A stretch of DNA of 31,592 nt from the IMG/VR virus record IMGVR_UViG_3300046492_000213, positions 1 through 31,592 of that record; one strand, given 5' to 3'. This DNA comes from a virus. The translations under genes and the position numbers were made by a program. Shown piece after piece: positions 1 through 6,481 of the stretch (positions are counted from its first letter, which is position 1; each line of letters opens with the position of its first letter). Below the pieces are notes generated by a model. The model did not search any database. It was not told where the DNA came from and was given only the letters and a program-made list of their open reading frames with translations.

Positions 1-213
1 CGATCGTGCGCTGGCCAGCTCAATTCCAACCGCAGGGTGATGGGAATGCAGATGATTGCGCGCGGGCGACCTGTTGCCGCTGGACCGCGGTGTTGGCGGG
101 CGCGAGTTATTGGCGTTCGATAGTGAGCAGGGCAAGTTACATGATGAGATCCGCAAAAACAAACTGATCTCGTCGGTCACGCTTCGTAAATCTGTCTCGC
201 CGCCAAGCCCAAA

Positions 214-237
214 CTTTGAGGGTAACTTTCGAGGTAA
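214..237. repeat. Imperfect 12-base tandem repeat near the att site
   Basis: CTTTGAGGGTAA is followed directly by CTTTCGAGGTAA, with 9 of 12 bases matching. Together with the 11-base pairs at 369-390 and 620-641 it resembles arm-type binding sites for a tyrosine recombinase. Only the repetition is seen; the role is inferred. Since it lies on the presumed chromosomal side, it could belong to an older element in the same tRNA. Confidence 0.4.
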
Positions 238-368
238 TGTCACTGAAAAAATCGGGTCCAAGGCACTAACTTCATAGCGAGACGGATCGTGTATTCGGTA
301 GTCGCCGCCGCACCGACCAAGCTAAAATAAATTCCATGATATGGGTCCGACGCAGTTCGATTTTGCGA

Positions 369-390
369 TTTACGGCAAATTTACGGCACA
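369..390. repeat. 11-base tandem repeat, putative recombinase arm site
   Basis: TTTACGGCAAA and TTTACGGCACA stand head to tail with one mismatch, 56 bases to the left of the tRNA fragment. The same period of 11 recurs in a different sequence at 620-641 on the integrase side. Paired short direct repeats flanking an att core are usual for integrase arm sites; that function is inferred. Confidence 0.5.
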
Positions 391-400
391 TACGTGGAAA

Positions 401-433
401 AACAAAAAAGGCTACAGTCCAAAAACTGTAACC
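401..433 (-). terminator. Rho-independent terminator downstream of the tRNA-Pro remnant
   Basis: Read on the minus strand, GGTTACAGT pairs with ACTGTAGCC (nine pairs, one G-U) across a six-base loop and is followed by a run of six T. It lies 13 bases beyond the tRNA CCA end and is most simply the native terminator of the tRNA transcript. This supports the left side being the original chromosome. Confidence 0.8.
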
Positions 434-445
434 CTTTGATTTGTC

Positions 446-490
446 TGGTCGGGGCGAGAAGATTCGAACTTCCGACCCCTTGCACCCCAT
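446..490 (-). other. attachment site: 3' half of tRNA-Pro(GGG)
   Basis: On the minus strand 490 to 446 reads as the anticodon loop ATGGGGT, the 3' anticodon stem GCAAG, a variable loop, a T arm with loop TTCGAAT closed by GGAAG/CTTCT, the acceptor strand CGCCCCG, discriminator A and CCA. The 5' anticodon stem that should follow at 491 is absent, so the gene is only a half. Integration into tRNA 3' ends is standard for P4-type integrases, and the intact tRNA should sit at the far end of the prophage, outside the window. The identity as Pro(GGG) rests on the loop sequence and the CGCCCCG acceptor. Confidence 0.85.
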
Positions 491-522
491 CTACAAATTC
501 AGTCGTCTACTAACGTCCAAAG

Positions 523-573
523 AAATCCAATAAAATCGCCATACCGCCTTTACCTAAAGGCTGTATTGGATTT
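523..573. repeat. 10-base inverted repeat with flanking direct repeats in the att arm
   Basis: AAATCCAATA (523-532) is the exact reverse complement of TATTGGATTT (564-573). Each arm is accompanied by a copy of CGTCCAAA (514-521 and 577-584), and the palindrome CCTTTA-CC-TAAAGG (547-560) lies between the arms. The density of symmetric sites between the att core and the integrase suggests binding by integrase, excisionase or a host bending protein; the specific protein cannot be told. Confidence 0.5.
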
Positions 574-619
574 AATCGTCCAAACCAGTCCAGTGCGATA
601 CAATGGAATCCGCGACAGT

Positions 620-641
620 TTTCTTACCAATTTCTTACCAA
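620..641. repeat. Perfect 11-base tandem repeat upstream of the integrase
   Basis: TTTCTTACCAA occurs twice without a gap, ending 25 bases before the integrase start codon. Its position fits either arm-type integrase sites or an operator by which the integrase controls its own gene. The repeat is seen directly; the function is inferred. Confidence 0.6.
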
Positions 642-666
642 ATCAAACTGATGACGGGGCGGCTGC

Positions 667-2169
667 ATGGCGGCATATAAACTCACGGCAACGAAGGTCG
701 ACCGATTCAAACCGACAAAAAACGATGAGAGCCTTGCCGATGGCAATGGGCTTTACATTCGCTTTCGGCGCGGTGTAGCGAATGGTCTAACGCGCACTTG
801 GATCTACACCTACAAGATCAGCACCAAGTCAATTTATGTGACGCTCGGCGATCACGACGCGAGCTTGCCGGACTTCGAGTCAGGCCTTTACCGACTTGCT
901 CCAGGCGTGCGTTTGACGCTGGAAACAGCGCGCCGCATAGGAGCCGAGTTATCGGACTGGAGAAAGCGAGGACTCGACCCGAAAGCGCACATTGCCGCCC
1001 AGAGCCTTCGGCATGAAGAAGCTCTGGAGTCCGAGACAAAAAGACTCGCAGCCCTCGATGCTGCAACTGCGAACGATCGAAAAACCGTCCAAGACCTGTT
1101 CGACGCCTGGATCACCGACGGCGTGCGCCGCAAGGACGGCAACGCCGCGCTGCAGCGCACCTTCAGTGTGGACGTGCTACCCACCATCGGCGCCGTCGCG
1201 GTCAAGGACCTGACCGAGCAGCATCTGCGCGGCGTGCTGCGCGCCCTGGTCGACCGCGGCGTGAACCGCTCGGCCGTGATGCTGCGCGACGAGCTGACGC
1301 AGATGTTCCGCTGGGCCCGCAAGCGCCAGCCCTGGCGCAAGCTGCTGGTGGAAGGCGATCCGATGGACCTGATCGAGATCGACAAGATCGTGGCACCCGA
1401 CTTCGACATGGAAAACCAGCGCACGCGCGTGCTGCCCGACACCGAGATCATCGAGCTGCGCGATATCCTCGCCCGCCGCCAGGCCGAGTATGAGGCGGCG
1501 CCGAACAAGCGCACCGTGCCGCAGGTCCTTGAGCCGACCACGCAGCGCGCGGTCTGGATTATGCTCTCGACCATGTGCCGCGTCGGCGAGACGTCGATGG
1601 CCAGGTGGGAACACGTCGACCTTAAGGCCGGCACCTGGTTCATCCCGAAGGCGAACGTGAAGGACAACGTCGGCGACCTGACCGTCTACCTATCCGCGTT
1701 CTCGCTGGGACAGTTCCGCGAGTTACACAAGCTGACCGGCCATACGGACTGGTGCTTCCCGGCCCGAAGCGAAGAAAAGCACATCGACGTGAAGGCGATC
1801 ACCAAGCAGCTGCGCGACCGTCAGGCCATGTTCAATAAAAAGCGGGACGGCACTCCGCGCGAGCCGCTGAAGAACCGGGTGAGCGACAACACGATGGTGC
1901 TGGGCGGTGGCAAGAACGGCGCTTGGACCTCGCACGACCTGCGCCGCACTGGCGCAACCACGATGCAGAAGCTCGGGATCTCGCTCGACATCATCGACCG
2001 CTGCCAGAACCACGTGCTGGCGGGCAGCAAGGTCCGCCGGCATTACCTGCACCACGACTATGCGGAGGAAAAGCGCGCGGCTTGGGCGGCGCTGGGCCGG
2101 CGCATCGAGCAGGTGCTCGCTGGTTCGGCCGGGGCGGAGATCATCGCTTTCCCGCGCGCATCGGCTTAG
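667..2169 (+). CDS. int: P4-type tyrosine recombinase (phage integrase)
   Basis: This 500-residue protein catalyses site-specific recombination between the phage and chromosomal att sites. Residues 1-110 form the N-terminal arm-binding domain typical of P4-like integrases (DUF4102, with the ADGNGLY motif near residue 25). Residues about 140-230 are the SAM-like core-binding domain. The catalytic domain shows Arg305 (motif CRVGE), His423 and Arg426 (motif SHDLRRT), His449 and the likely nucleophile Tyr460. It sits 176 bases from the tRNA-Pro half site, as expected. The ATG at 667 follows a GGGGCGG stretch. The stop overlaps the stop of the opposing gene, leaving no room for a terminator. The set of catalytic residues looks complete, so the enzyme is probably active. 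Confidence 0.95.
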   Translation: MAAYKLTATKVDRFKPTKNDESLADGNGLYIRFRRGVANGLTRTWIYTYKISTKSIYVTLGDHDASLPDFESGLYRLAPGVRLTLETARRIGAELSDWRKRGLDPKAHIAAQSLRHEEALESETKRLAALDAATANDRKTVQDLFDAWITDGVRRKDGNAALQRTFSVDVLPTIGAVAVKDLTEQHLRGVLRALVDRGVNRSAVMLRDELTQMFRWARKRQPWRKLLVEGDPMDLIEIDKIVAPDFDMENQRTRVLPDTEIIELRDILARRQAEYEAAPNKRTVPQVLEPTTQRAVWIMLSTMCRVGETSMARWEHVDLKAGTWFIPKANVKDNVGDLTVYLSAFSLGQFRELHKLTGHTDWCFPARSEEKHIDVKAITKQLRDRQAMFNKKRDGTPREPLKNRVSDNTMVLGGGKNGAWTSHDLRRTGATTMQKLGISLDIIDRCQNHVLAGSKVRRHYLHHDYAEEKRAAWAALGRRIEQVLAGSAGAEIIAFPRASA

Positions 2170-2501
2170 TCTGGCGCGGCCTCGGTCGGCCGCGTGTCGA
2201 TCTCGCAAAGCCAGGACTGGGCAAAGTCGACCAGGTCGCCAGTCTCATTGCGTACCCGCTCAAATCCGGACAGCACGAATTTACCGTCGTTCGCCCAGAT
2301 AATGTGCGGCTCGACCAACTCCATAGGTGCCGCGCGCATCTTGGCGTGCAGGCGGGCCAGCTTGACCGGGCGCCGCAGCCCCTGGTCCGTCACATCCATG
2401 ATGACTAGCGTACCCTTGTAGATGGCCGTACTACGGTCCCTTAGCATCCGCCTTGGGATCTCAACTCCGCGCCGCCGCATAGGGGTCACAATAACTTTCA
2501 C
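2166..2501 (-). CDS. Unknown protein, SOS-box linked
   Basis: This 111-residue basic to neutral protein has no motif that I can name. It starts at a GTG preceded by TGAGAT. No signal peptide or membrane segment is visible. The N-terminus is Arg-rich (a RRRG stretch near residue 10) and the C-terminal half looks like a small beta-rich domain. It is divergent from the SRAP gene, and the LexA box lies only 13 bases upstream of its start codon. It is therefore probably repressed by LexA and induced by DNA damage, possibly working with SRAP. Its 3' end overlaps the integrase stop codon on the other strand. The function is unknown. Confidence 0.65.
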   Translation of the reverse strand: MKVIVTPMRRRGVEIPRRMLRDRSTAIYKGTLVIMDVTDQGLRRPVKLARLHAKMRAAPMELVEPHIIWANDGKFVLSGFERVRNETGDLVDFAQSWLCEIDTRPTEAAPD

Positions 2502-2514
2502 AACATCTCACCGA

Positions 2515-2534
2515 TACTGTACATGCATACAGTA
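2515..2534. promoter_or_regulatory. LexA (SOS) box between divergent genes
   Basis: TACTGTACATGCATACAGTA is a perfect palindrome that matches the proteobacterial SOS box consensus, CTGT-N8-ACAG within TACTGT...ACAGTA. It lies 51 bases upstream of the SRAP start and 13 bases upstream of the divergent unknown gene. LexA bound here should repress both. This matches the known association of SRAP genes with the SOS response. Confidence 0.9.
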
Positions 2535-2585
2535 TATCGGCTGACGTTTTATTGTAAAGTGCCAAGAAGACAACGCGGAGGCGAC

Positions 2586-3257
2586 ATGTGCGGACGATTC
2601 CACCAGAGCGACATATCGAAGGCCCTGAGCGATTTCGGGTGGGTAGAGGAATTCGTCAATCGCAGCGGCGCGACGCCATGCTGGAATGTGGCGCCGACGA
2701 TGCGACGGCCAGTGATGCACGTCGAGGGCGGCGCGCTGCTGCTGGACGATCTGCACTGGGGCTACCAGGCGGGGTGGGCTCAGGGGAAAGTGCCGGTAGC
2801 GGTCAACGCGCGACTGGAGAAGATCACGAACCGTTATTGGGGTCAGCTGTTGACGCGCGGGCGCTGTATCGTGCCGGCAGATGGCTGGTACGAGTGGACC
2901 GGCGAGAAAGGCGCGAAGCAGCCGTGGCACATCCACCGCGCGGACGCAGGACCGCTCTACTTTGCCGCCCTCGCCTGCTTTGGTGAGGCGACCGAGCACG
3001 CGGCGTCGCACGGCTTCACCATCGTCACGGCCGACGCCCAGGGCGGCATGATCGACATCCACGACCGCCGGCCGGTGGTGTTCACCGCGGCGGACGCGGC
3101 AACATGGATGGATCCGGCGATCTCCAGCGAGCAGGCCGCCGAGCTGGCGCGGTCGATGGCGCTGGGGCCGGACAGCTTTGCCTGGTACATGGTCGACAAG
3201 GCGGTGGGCAGCGTGAAAAATCAAGAGGCGCACCTGGCCGAGCAGGCTTTGACGTAG
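2586..3257 (+). CDS. SRAP/HMCES-family DNA-protein crosslinking protein (YedK-like)
   Basis: This 223-residue SRAP domain protein should bind abasic sites in single-stranded DNA and form a covalent thiazolidine link through its N-terminal cysteine, shielding the lesion during replication. The start at 2586 is fixed by chemistry: after removal of Met the protein must begin with Cys2 (MCGRF); the upstream in-frame ATG at 2523 would bury it. The other active-site residues are at the expected places: Asn74 (VNARLE), Glu103 (GWYEW) and His159 (DIHDRRP), against Asn75, Glu105 and His160 in E. coli YedK. A LexA box lies upstream, so damage induction is likely. On a phage it may protect phage DNA or help after prophage induction. 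Confidence 0.95.
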   Translation: MCGRFHQSDISKALSDFGWVEEFVNRSGATPCWNVAPTMRRPVMHVEGGALLLDDLHWGYQAGWAQGKVPVAVNARLEKITNRYWGQLLTRGRCIVPADGWYEWTGEKGAKQPWHIHRADAGPLYFAALACFGEATEHAASHGFTIVTADAQGGMIDIHDRRPVVFTAADAATWMDPAISSEQAAELARSMALGPDSFAWYMVDKAVGSVKNQEAHLAEQALT

Positions 3258-3306
3258 ATCAAATCAGAGTCCACGCACTGACCTATACTGAAGTCAGGAG
3301 GTCGCC

Positions 3307-3534
3307 ATGGACAATCAAAACGGGGCCGTCGTTCCCATGCCGGCCTGGCTGCTCGAGCGGTGCATTGCCGTAGCCGCAGAGCTGGAGCGCATGCATGGCG
3401 CCCAGTTCGCGGCTGCATTTCTCAATGACATTGGCGTTACGCCAGAGATGTACAGCCACATACCTCCGGCCAAAGCAATCGATTTTGATCCTTCAATACC
3501 TATGCGCGCTCCCGATCCGCTCCTAAATTCCTAA
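3307..3534 (+). CDS. Small unknown protein, family copy 1
   Basis: This 75-residue protein is preceded by a strong AGGAGG site seven bases from the ATG. Residues 12-45 look alpha-helical (LLERCIAVAAELERMHG, then AAAFLNDIGVTPEM). There is no membrane segment and no known motif. The same helical pattern recurs in the frameshifted copy at 4114-4329, and more loosely in the protein at 3877-4110, which suggests a small family expanded in place. Its last 12 bases overlap the end of the DUF3606 gene on the other strand. The function is unknown. Confidence 0.7.
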   Translation: MDNQNGAVVPMPAWLLERCIAVAAELERMHGAQFAAAFLNDIGVTPEMYSHIPPAKAIDFDPSIPMRAPDPLLNS

Positions 3535-3699
3535 CTTTTTCTTAACATTCGCCACGAGTGGGCCAACCTCCTTCACCAAAGCCGCCAGACGGTCCTTCGT
3601 TACACCCAAGGTCCTTGTCCAGTAAGTGACCTCCCAAGCCTCATCCATATTAATCCTTGCGCGGTCCGGGTACCCGCTCTTTCCCACATCGTCGGACAT
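3523..3699 (-). CDS. DUF3606 family small protein
   Basis: This 58-residue protein has an ATG preceded by GAGGAG at good spacing. It matches what I know of the DUF3606 pattern: a short polar start, then PDRARIN, then EVTYWTRTLGVT, then a helix with KDRLAALVKEVG and VANVKKKL. DUF3606 proteins are very common short soluble proteins of unknown role in Burkholderiales and Rhizobiales, often in several copies and on mobile elements. The gene is convergent with the 3307-3534 gene, and their ends overlap. A 7-base inverted repeat lies in its leader. Confidence 0.85.
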   Translation of the reverse strand: MSDDVGKSGYPDRARINMDEAWEVTYWTRTLGVTKDRLAALVKEVGPLVANVKKKLGI

Positions 3700-3711
3700 G
3701 GTCTTCTCCTC

Positions 3712-3733
3712 GCTATATCGCTAGTAATATAGC
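3712..3733. repeat. Inverted repeat in the DUF3606 leader
   Basis: GCTATAT and ATATAGC flank an eight-base spacer, immediately upstream of the ribosome binding site of the DUF3606 gene. It may be a repressor operator or an RNA hairpin near the translation start. No other evidence is available. Confidence 0.45.
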
Positions 3734-3876
3734 AATGAAGTGAGGTACATTCCGTGCGCTGACGCACCAATCACCTTGCAGCATGCAAGCGTACGGACTA
3801 CGATTTATATGCAGATCAGTTCTATAGCTTCACAGCGTGCGTGATCAAGGCTTCGTTACTTGGAGAGGTGATTGTC

Positions 3877-4110
3877 ATGTCTGAGCGTTCTATTGCAATT
3901 GAAGATGGCAGAAAGGACCAACAAACTGCAGCCATCGTGCGGCATGCGATGACACTGATGGTGCTGGCTGGGCCCGCCGAGGCGGCCACCTACATGCGCC
4001 AAAATGACGTACCGCACTCAGTGATCGAAAGAGTGCTGACAGGTGAAAACTATAGAACGTCTCCACGACGTCCGCTGGTTTCCATTCCAACCAGGGTACA
4101 GACGAGCTAG
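3877..4110 (+). CDS. Small unknown protein, related helical family
   Basis: This 77-residue protein starts at the ATG at 3877, which has GGAGAGG upstream; an in-frame GTG at 3841 lacks a comparable site. The central part (IVRHAMTLMVLAGPAEAA, then VPHSVIERVL) looks like two or three short helices. The general layout, AAxxM/L followed by a VP/VTP turn and a final helix, resembles the protein at 3307-3534. The tail after residue 55 is Arg/Ser/Pro-rich. No function can be assigned, and the gene may run directly into the degenerate copy that follows. Confidence 0.6.
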   Translation: MSERSIAIEDGRKDQQTAAIVRHAMTLMVLAGPAEAATYMRQNDVPHSVIERVLTGENYRTSPRRPLVSIPTRVQTS

Positions 4111-4113
4111 TTG

Positions 4114-4329
4114 CACCCCGCTATCCGGCCTCCCGGCCCAGTTCGTACTTCCGGCCGAGGGCCGGCTGCACGCGCGCTATATTGCCCTGACGGCGGAGCT
4201 GGAGCACACGCATGGTACGACTGCGCGGTCGCTTTTCTCAGTGATAGCGGCATTGCGCCTGGCGGCCTGGTCGTAGGGATCGTGCGGAACCAAGGTACGC
4301 ACCTAGCGGATGCGCTTTCCGAAATTTGA
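4114..4329 (+). pseudogene. Frameshifted copy of the 3307-3534 gene
   Basis: DNA from 4193 to about 4262 aligns with about 3378-3448 in the intact gene: both carry GAGCTGGAGC, CATGG, TTTCTCA and GCGCC/ACGCC in the same order. One base is missing in the later copy, between about 4215 and 4225. Before the deletion one frame gives ARYIALTAELEHTHG (compare RCIAVAAELERMHG). After it, another frame gives CAVAFLSDSGIAP (compare FAAAFLNDIGVTP), running to the stop at 4329. No good start codon or ribosome binding site is seen. It is either a decayed duplicate or a base-calling error in a real paralogue. Confidence 0.65.
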
Positions 4330-4348
4330 CCCGGCGCCCGTCGGTTCT

Positions 4349-4771
4349 CTAAACCGGCTTTACCTTGATCTTTATTGAGGTTGCTCCACCAACACCGAAA
4401 CCGAGGAAGCTGCCCTTGGCATCAAAGGACACTGAAAGCTCCATTTCAGTAATTTCGAAACCATCCGCGACGGACCCCACCAAGTCACTAATGGTTGATT
4501 TCATCGCTTCTTTTGCCTTCGACAGTCCCGTCTTAAGAGCCTTGGGAGTAACCACTGCAGCGTTCTGTAATTTGACCGGGACCTGAATGCCGGCCGCTCC
4601 TACGGTAAAGCCAGGTTCAACGTCGGAGCTGTCGCGACCCGCCGTCCGGCTGGACGGCTTCGCGGCCGCCTTCTTGGCCACCGGCCTCGCGAAGGCTTTG
4701 GCGGCTGCCTTCTTTGCTGCTGGCTTTGCCGCGACCTTTTTGGCTGCGGCCTTCGCTGGGGTTCCACGCAT
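4349..4771 (-). CDS. Lys/Ala-rich tail fused to a trypsin-co-occurring-like domain
   Basis: This is a 140-residue protein. The start at 4771 has GAAGGAG upstream; the longer frame to 4924 does not. Residues 5-40 are a histone-H1-like tail of repeated KKAAAK/AAKPAAK units, likely to bind DNA, RNA or another polyanion. Residues 53-140 form a compact domain: a beta segment (GIQVPVKLQ), a helix (LKTGLSKAKEAMKSTISDLV), then the pattern FEITEMELSVSFDAKG, a Gly-rich GFGVGG, and IKIKVKP. This pattern resembles the trypsin-co-occurring domain 1 found in bacterial conflict loci next to proteases, but no protease lies nearby. The gene is divergent from the HNHP gene across 274 AT-rich bases, which presumably hold both promoters. 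Confidence 0.6.
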   Translation of the reverse strand: MRGTPAKAAAKKVAAKPAAKKAAAKAFARPVAKKAAAKPSSRTAGRDSSDVEPGFTVGAAGIQVPVKLQNAAVVTPKALKTGLSKAKEAMKSTISDLVGSVADGFEITEMELSVSFDAKGSFLGFGVGGATSIKIKVKPV

Positions 4772-5045
4772 AGGGCACTCCTTCAATTTCCAATCGGAAT
4801 AACACACTATCGCCGCAGACGGAAAATGTAAAGTTAACAATGTTACTTGAACCCCGCAATAGCCGCCTCCTATCCTGTAACCGAAGGTATCAATCAAACA
4901 GTGTTGCGCCACCGCCACCAGCAATAAAAAATTAAAATATTTGCATTAAAAAAGGGCTATGATTTATTGAATGCGGGAACTATATTGAACTGTCAAGTAC
5001 CTGCGAACCGACGCATAAAATCGATCGCAAATGAGGTGCAGGAAA

Positions 5046-5609
5046 ATGTCGAACAGCCAACCGACTTGGGATTTCAATTTATATGATCCGGGGTTCGCTC
5101 GACATGCACCAGACACTTCGACGGCGGCTCGATCGTCAGCTGTTGCATTCGAAGTTCGTGTGCGCAGAGAATTAATAGAACACGGGGCATTTTTTCGTTC
5201 GGACGGCAGTTTAATTTTCGAAAAGATCGGGCTAAAAAAATCGATTCCTCTCTCGCCGCTCGACCTCGTCGGGACGGAGAAAAGCCTATTTACGCACAAC
5301 CACCCCGACGGTAGCTCGTTCTCCATCCGCGATGTTGAGACTGCGATCCAACAGGAATTATGTGAACTGCGTGTGGTGGCGCCGGACTGGCGACACATCA
5401 TGCGGCCCTATCGTAATCAGCACTGGCCAAGTCGGCCGGCGATCATTTCGGCTGTTCGAAACGAAACGTACAAAGCCTGCACCGAAGTTCATGGCATGAT
5501 GAACAGTGGTCAACTATCGTACCAACACAAGGATGTGGAACTACAACATCAAATCTGGCATCGCGTCGCACATCAGTTGAAATTTGAATATATCAGGGAG
5601 GCATCCTAA
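5046..5609 (+). CDS. HNHP-motif (JAB/JAMM-like) protein
   Basis: This 187-residue protein uses the ATG at 5046, preceded by GCAGGA; an ATG 15 bases earlier lacks a site. Residues 46-118 carry the recognisable core: FFRSDGSLIFEKIG, then LFTHNHPDG at 81-89, then SFSIRDVETA with Ser93 and Asp96, then ELRVVAPDWRHIMR. The HxH-x6-SxxD arrangement is that of JAB/JAMM metal-binding proteins. It is also like the HNHP domain found at the C-terminus of some Mu F-like head proteins and polymorphic toxins, here standing alone. The C-terminal 60 residues are helical and His-rich. The next gene begins one base after the stop, so the two are cotranslated. Whether it is a peptidase, a toxin or a binding protein is open. 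Confidence 0.6.
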   Translation: MSNSQPTWDFNLYDPGFARHAPDTSTAARSSAVAFEVRVRRELIEHGAFFRSDGSLIFEKIGLKKSIPLSPLDLVGTEKSLFTHNHPDGSSFSIRDVETAIQQELCELRVVAPDWRHIMRPYRNQHWPSRPAIISAVRNETYKACTEVHGMMNSGQLSYQHKDVELQHQIWHRVAHQLKFEYIREAS

Positions 5610-5828
5610 ATGGAAACCCAAACGATTCAGTCCGACGTCGACGATATTCTGGCAAGACTTTTGCCTCCCCTGGGTTTCGAGGAACATCTTGTAGTCCTGA
5701 CGCGCGGCTATTACGTGTGGATGCGGGCAGAACAGGTGCTGCCCGATGAATCGATTTGCCTATACGATGGCGACTGCCGGGACGTACTTCTTCCGACCGA
5801 CCCGCGCCTAAAACACCGCTTCCAGTGA
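5610..5828 (+). CDS. Unknown partner protein of the HNHP gene
   Basis: This 72-residue acidic protein begins directly after the stop of the HNHP gene (TAA then ATG), with the upstream AGGGAGG lying in the end of that gene. It shows an N-terminal helix (IQSDVDDILARLLPPLG) followed by what look like beta strands (HLVVLTRGYYVWMRAEQ, SICLYDGDC). There is no signal peptide or membrane segment. The tight coupling suggests a subunit, inhibitor or immunity partner; this is inferred from arrangement alone. Its 3' end faces the outer spanin gene across six bases. Confidence 0.6.
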   Translation: METQTIQSDVDDILARLLPPLGFEEHLVVLTRGYYVWMRAEQVLPDESICLYDGDCRDVLLPTDPRLKHRFQ

Positions 5829-5834
5829 GAAATC

Positions 5835-6089
5835 CTACAGACATCCCTCAATAGCCGCGCGCAGCAGGGACTCGTACTTCCTGCCGCGCGGCCAGTCCGC
5901 CGCAAGTGCTAAGACCTTTTCGCCAGGGCTGGCACCCAGCTGCAGCCTGTCAAACTCAAACATCGGCGCGGCGGGGACGTCTGCCTCCTTCAAGCACGGC
6001 CTGTAGACCGGAATCTCCACGGTCTGCGTCGCTGGCGGCGCGCTGGCGCACCCGGTCAGCAGCGCGATCATTAGCAGCATCGCCTTCAT
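5835..6089 (-). CDS. Outer-membrane spanin lipoprotein (Rz1-like)
   Basis: This 84-residue protein begins with a short lipoprotein signal: MKAMLLMIALLTGCAS, with the lipobox LTGC and Cys14 as the lipidated residue. The mature part is about 70 residues and starts with a Pro/Ala-rich stretch. With the inner spanin it should span the periplasm and fuse the membranes at the last step of lysis. It starts inside the stop of the inner spanin gene (ATGA). Lambda Rz1 is nested fully within Rz; here the two genes are in series with only four bases shared. It is the last gene of the late operon and is convergent with the cargo pair. Confidence 0.85.
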   Translation of the reverse strand: MKAMLLMIALLTGCASAPPATQTVEIPVYRPCLKEADVPAAPMFEFDRLQLGASPGEKVLALAADWPRGRKYESLLRAAIEGCL

Positions 6090-6481
6090 CGCACGTCCTC
6101 CAGCAGCTTGTTTACATAGGGCATCGCGTCGTCGCAGCTCGTCGCATGCGCGCCGGCCAACTGCTGCAGCGCGCCGTCGAAACGCTTACCCTGCTCTGCC
6201 GCTTGGGCCCGGGCAGCAGCGCCGCGCGCGTCCGCCTCGATCTTGGCCTTGGCAAGCGCTTCGGTGGCGCGGTTCTGCTCGCGGATCGCGCTCTGATAGT
6301 CGTCGGCGCGGGTGTTCGCGGCCTTCAGGTCGACCTGGGCCTGGGCCAGGGCGCGATCCTTCAGCCACAGGGCCGTGCCGCCGGCCACGCCCACCACCAG
6401 CAGCAGGCCGGCCAGCACGGCCGTAGCCACCTTCCAGGCCGTTCCGGTGGCGGTACCGACCAGCGTGCCGAGCGCGCTCAC
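6086..6481 (-). CDS. Inner-membrane spanin (Rz-like)
   Basis: This 131-residue protein starts at the GTG at 6481, whose bases overlap the endolysin stop (GTGA); the longer frame upstream is the endolysin gene read out of frame. Residues about 17-41 form one transmembrane helix (ATAVLAGLLLVVGVAGG). Residues 45-110 are a periplasmic coiled coil rich in Ala, Gln, Glu and Lys. This is the usual form of an i-spanin. It should pair with the lipoprotein encoded next. A Cys near the C-terminus could link subunits. Confidence 0.85.
   Translation of the reverse strand: MSALGTLVGTATGTAWKVATAVLAGLLLVVGVAGGTALWLKDRALAQAQVDLKAANTRADDYQSAIREQNRATEALAKAKIEADARGAAARAQAAEQGKRFDGALQQLAGAHATSCDDAMPYVNKLLEDVR

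Larger units (their letters stand above)
1..400. other. Left flanking DNA without a recognisable gene
   Basis: No reading frame here has a convincing start, ribosome binding site or recognisable product; the 73-codon frame at 56-277 looks like chance. The only structure seen is two pairs of short tandem repeats (214-237 and 369-390). Because the tRNA 3' half at 446-490 keeps a terminator on this side and loses its 5' half on the other, this side should be the original chromosome downstream of tRNA-Pro, or another element integrated in tandem. Confidence 0.5.

Noticed and set aside
272-490. 72-codon minus-strand frame at the left end
   Set aside because: It lies over the tRNA-Pro half, its terminator and the tandem repeats; the frame is a by-product of RNA gene sequence.
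888-1667. 259-codon minus-strand frame in the integrase
   Set aside because: It is antisense to a well-supported integrase and has no start signal.
2523-2585. N-terminal extension of the SRAP frame
   Set aside because: It would place residues before the catalytic Cys2, and its ATG lies inside the LexA box.
3245-3300. Sigma-70 promoter before the 3307 gene (TTGACG and TATACT)
   Set aside because: The two elements are 29 bases apart, too far for a normal promoter.
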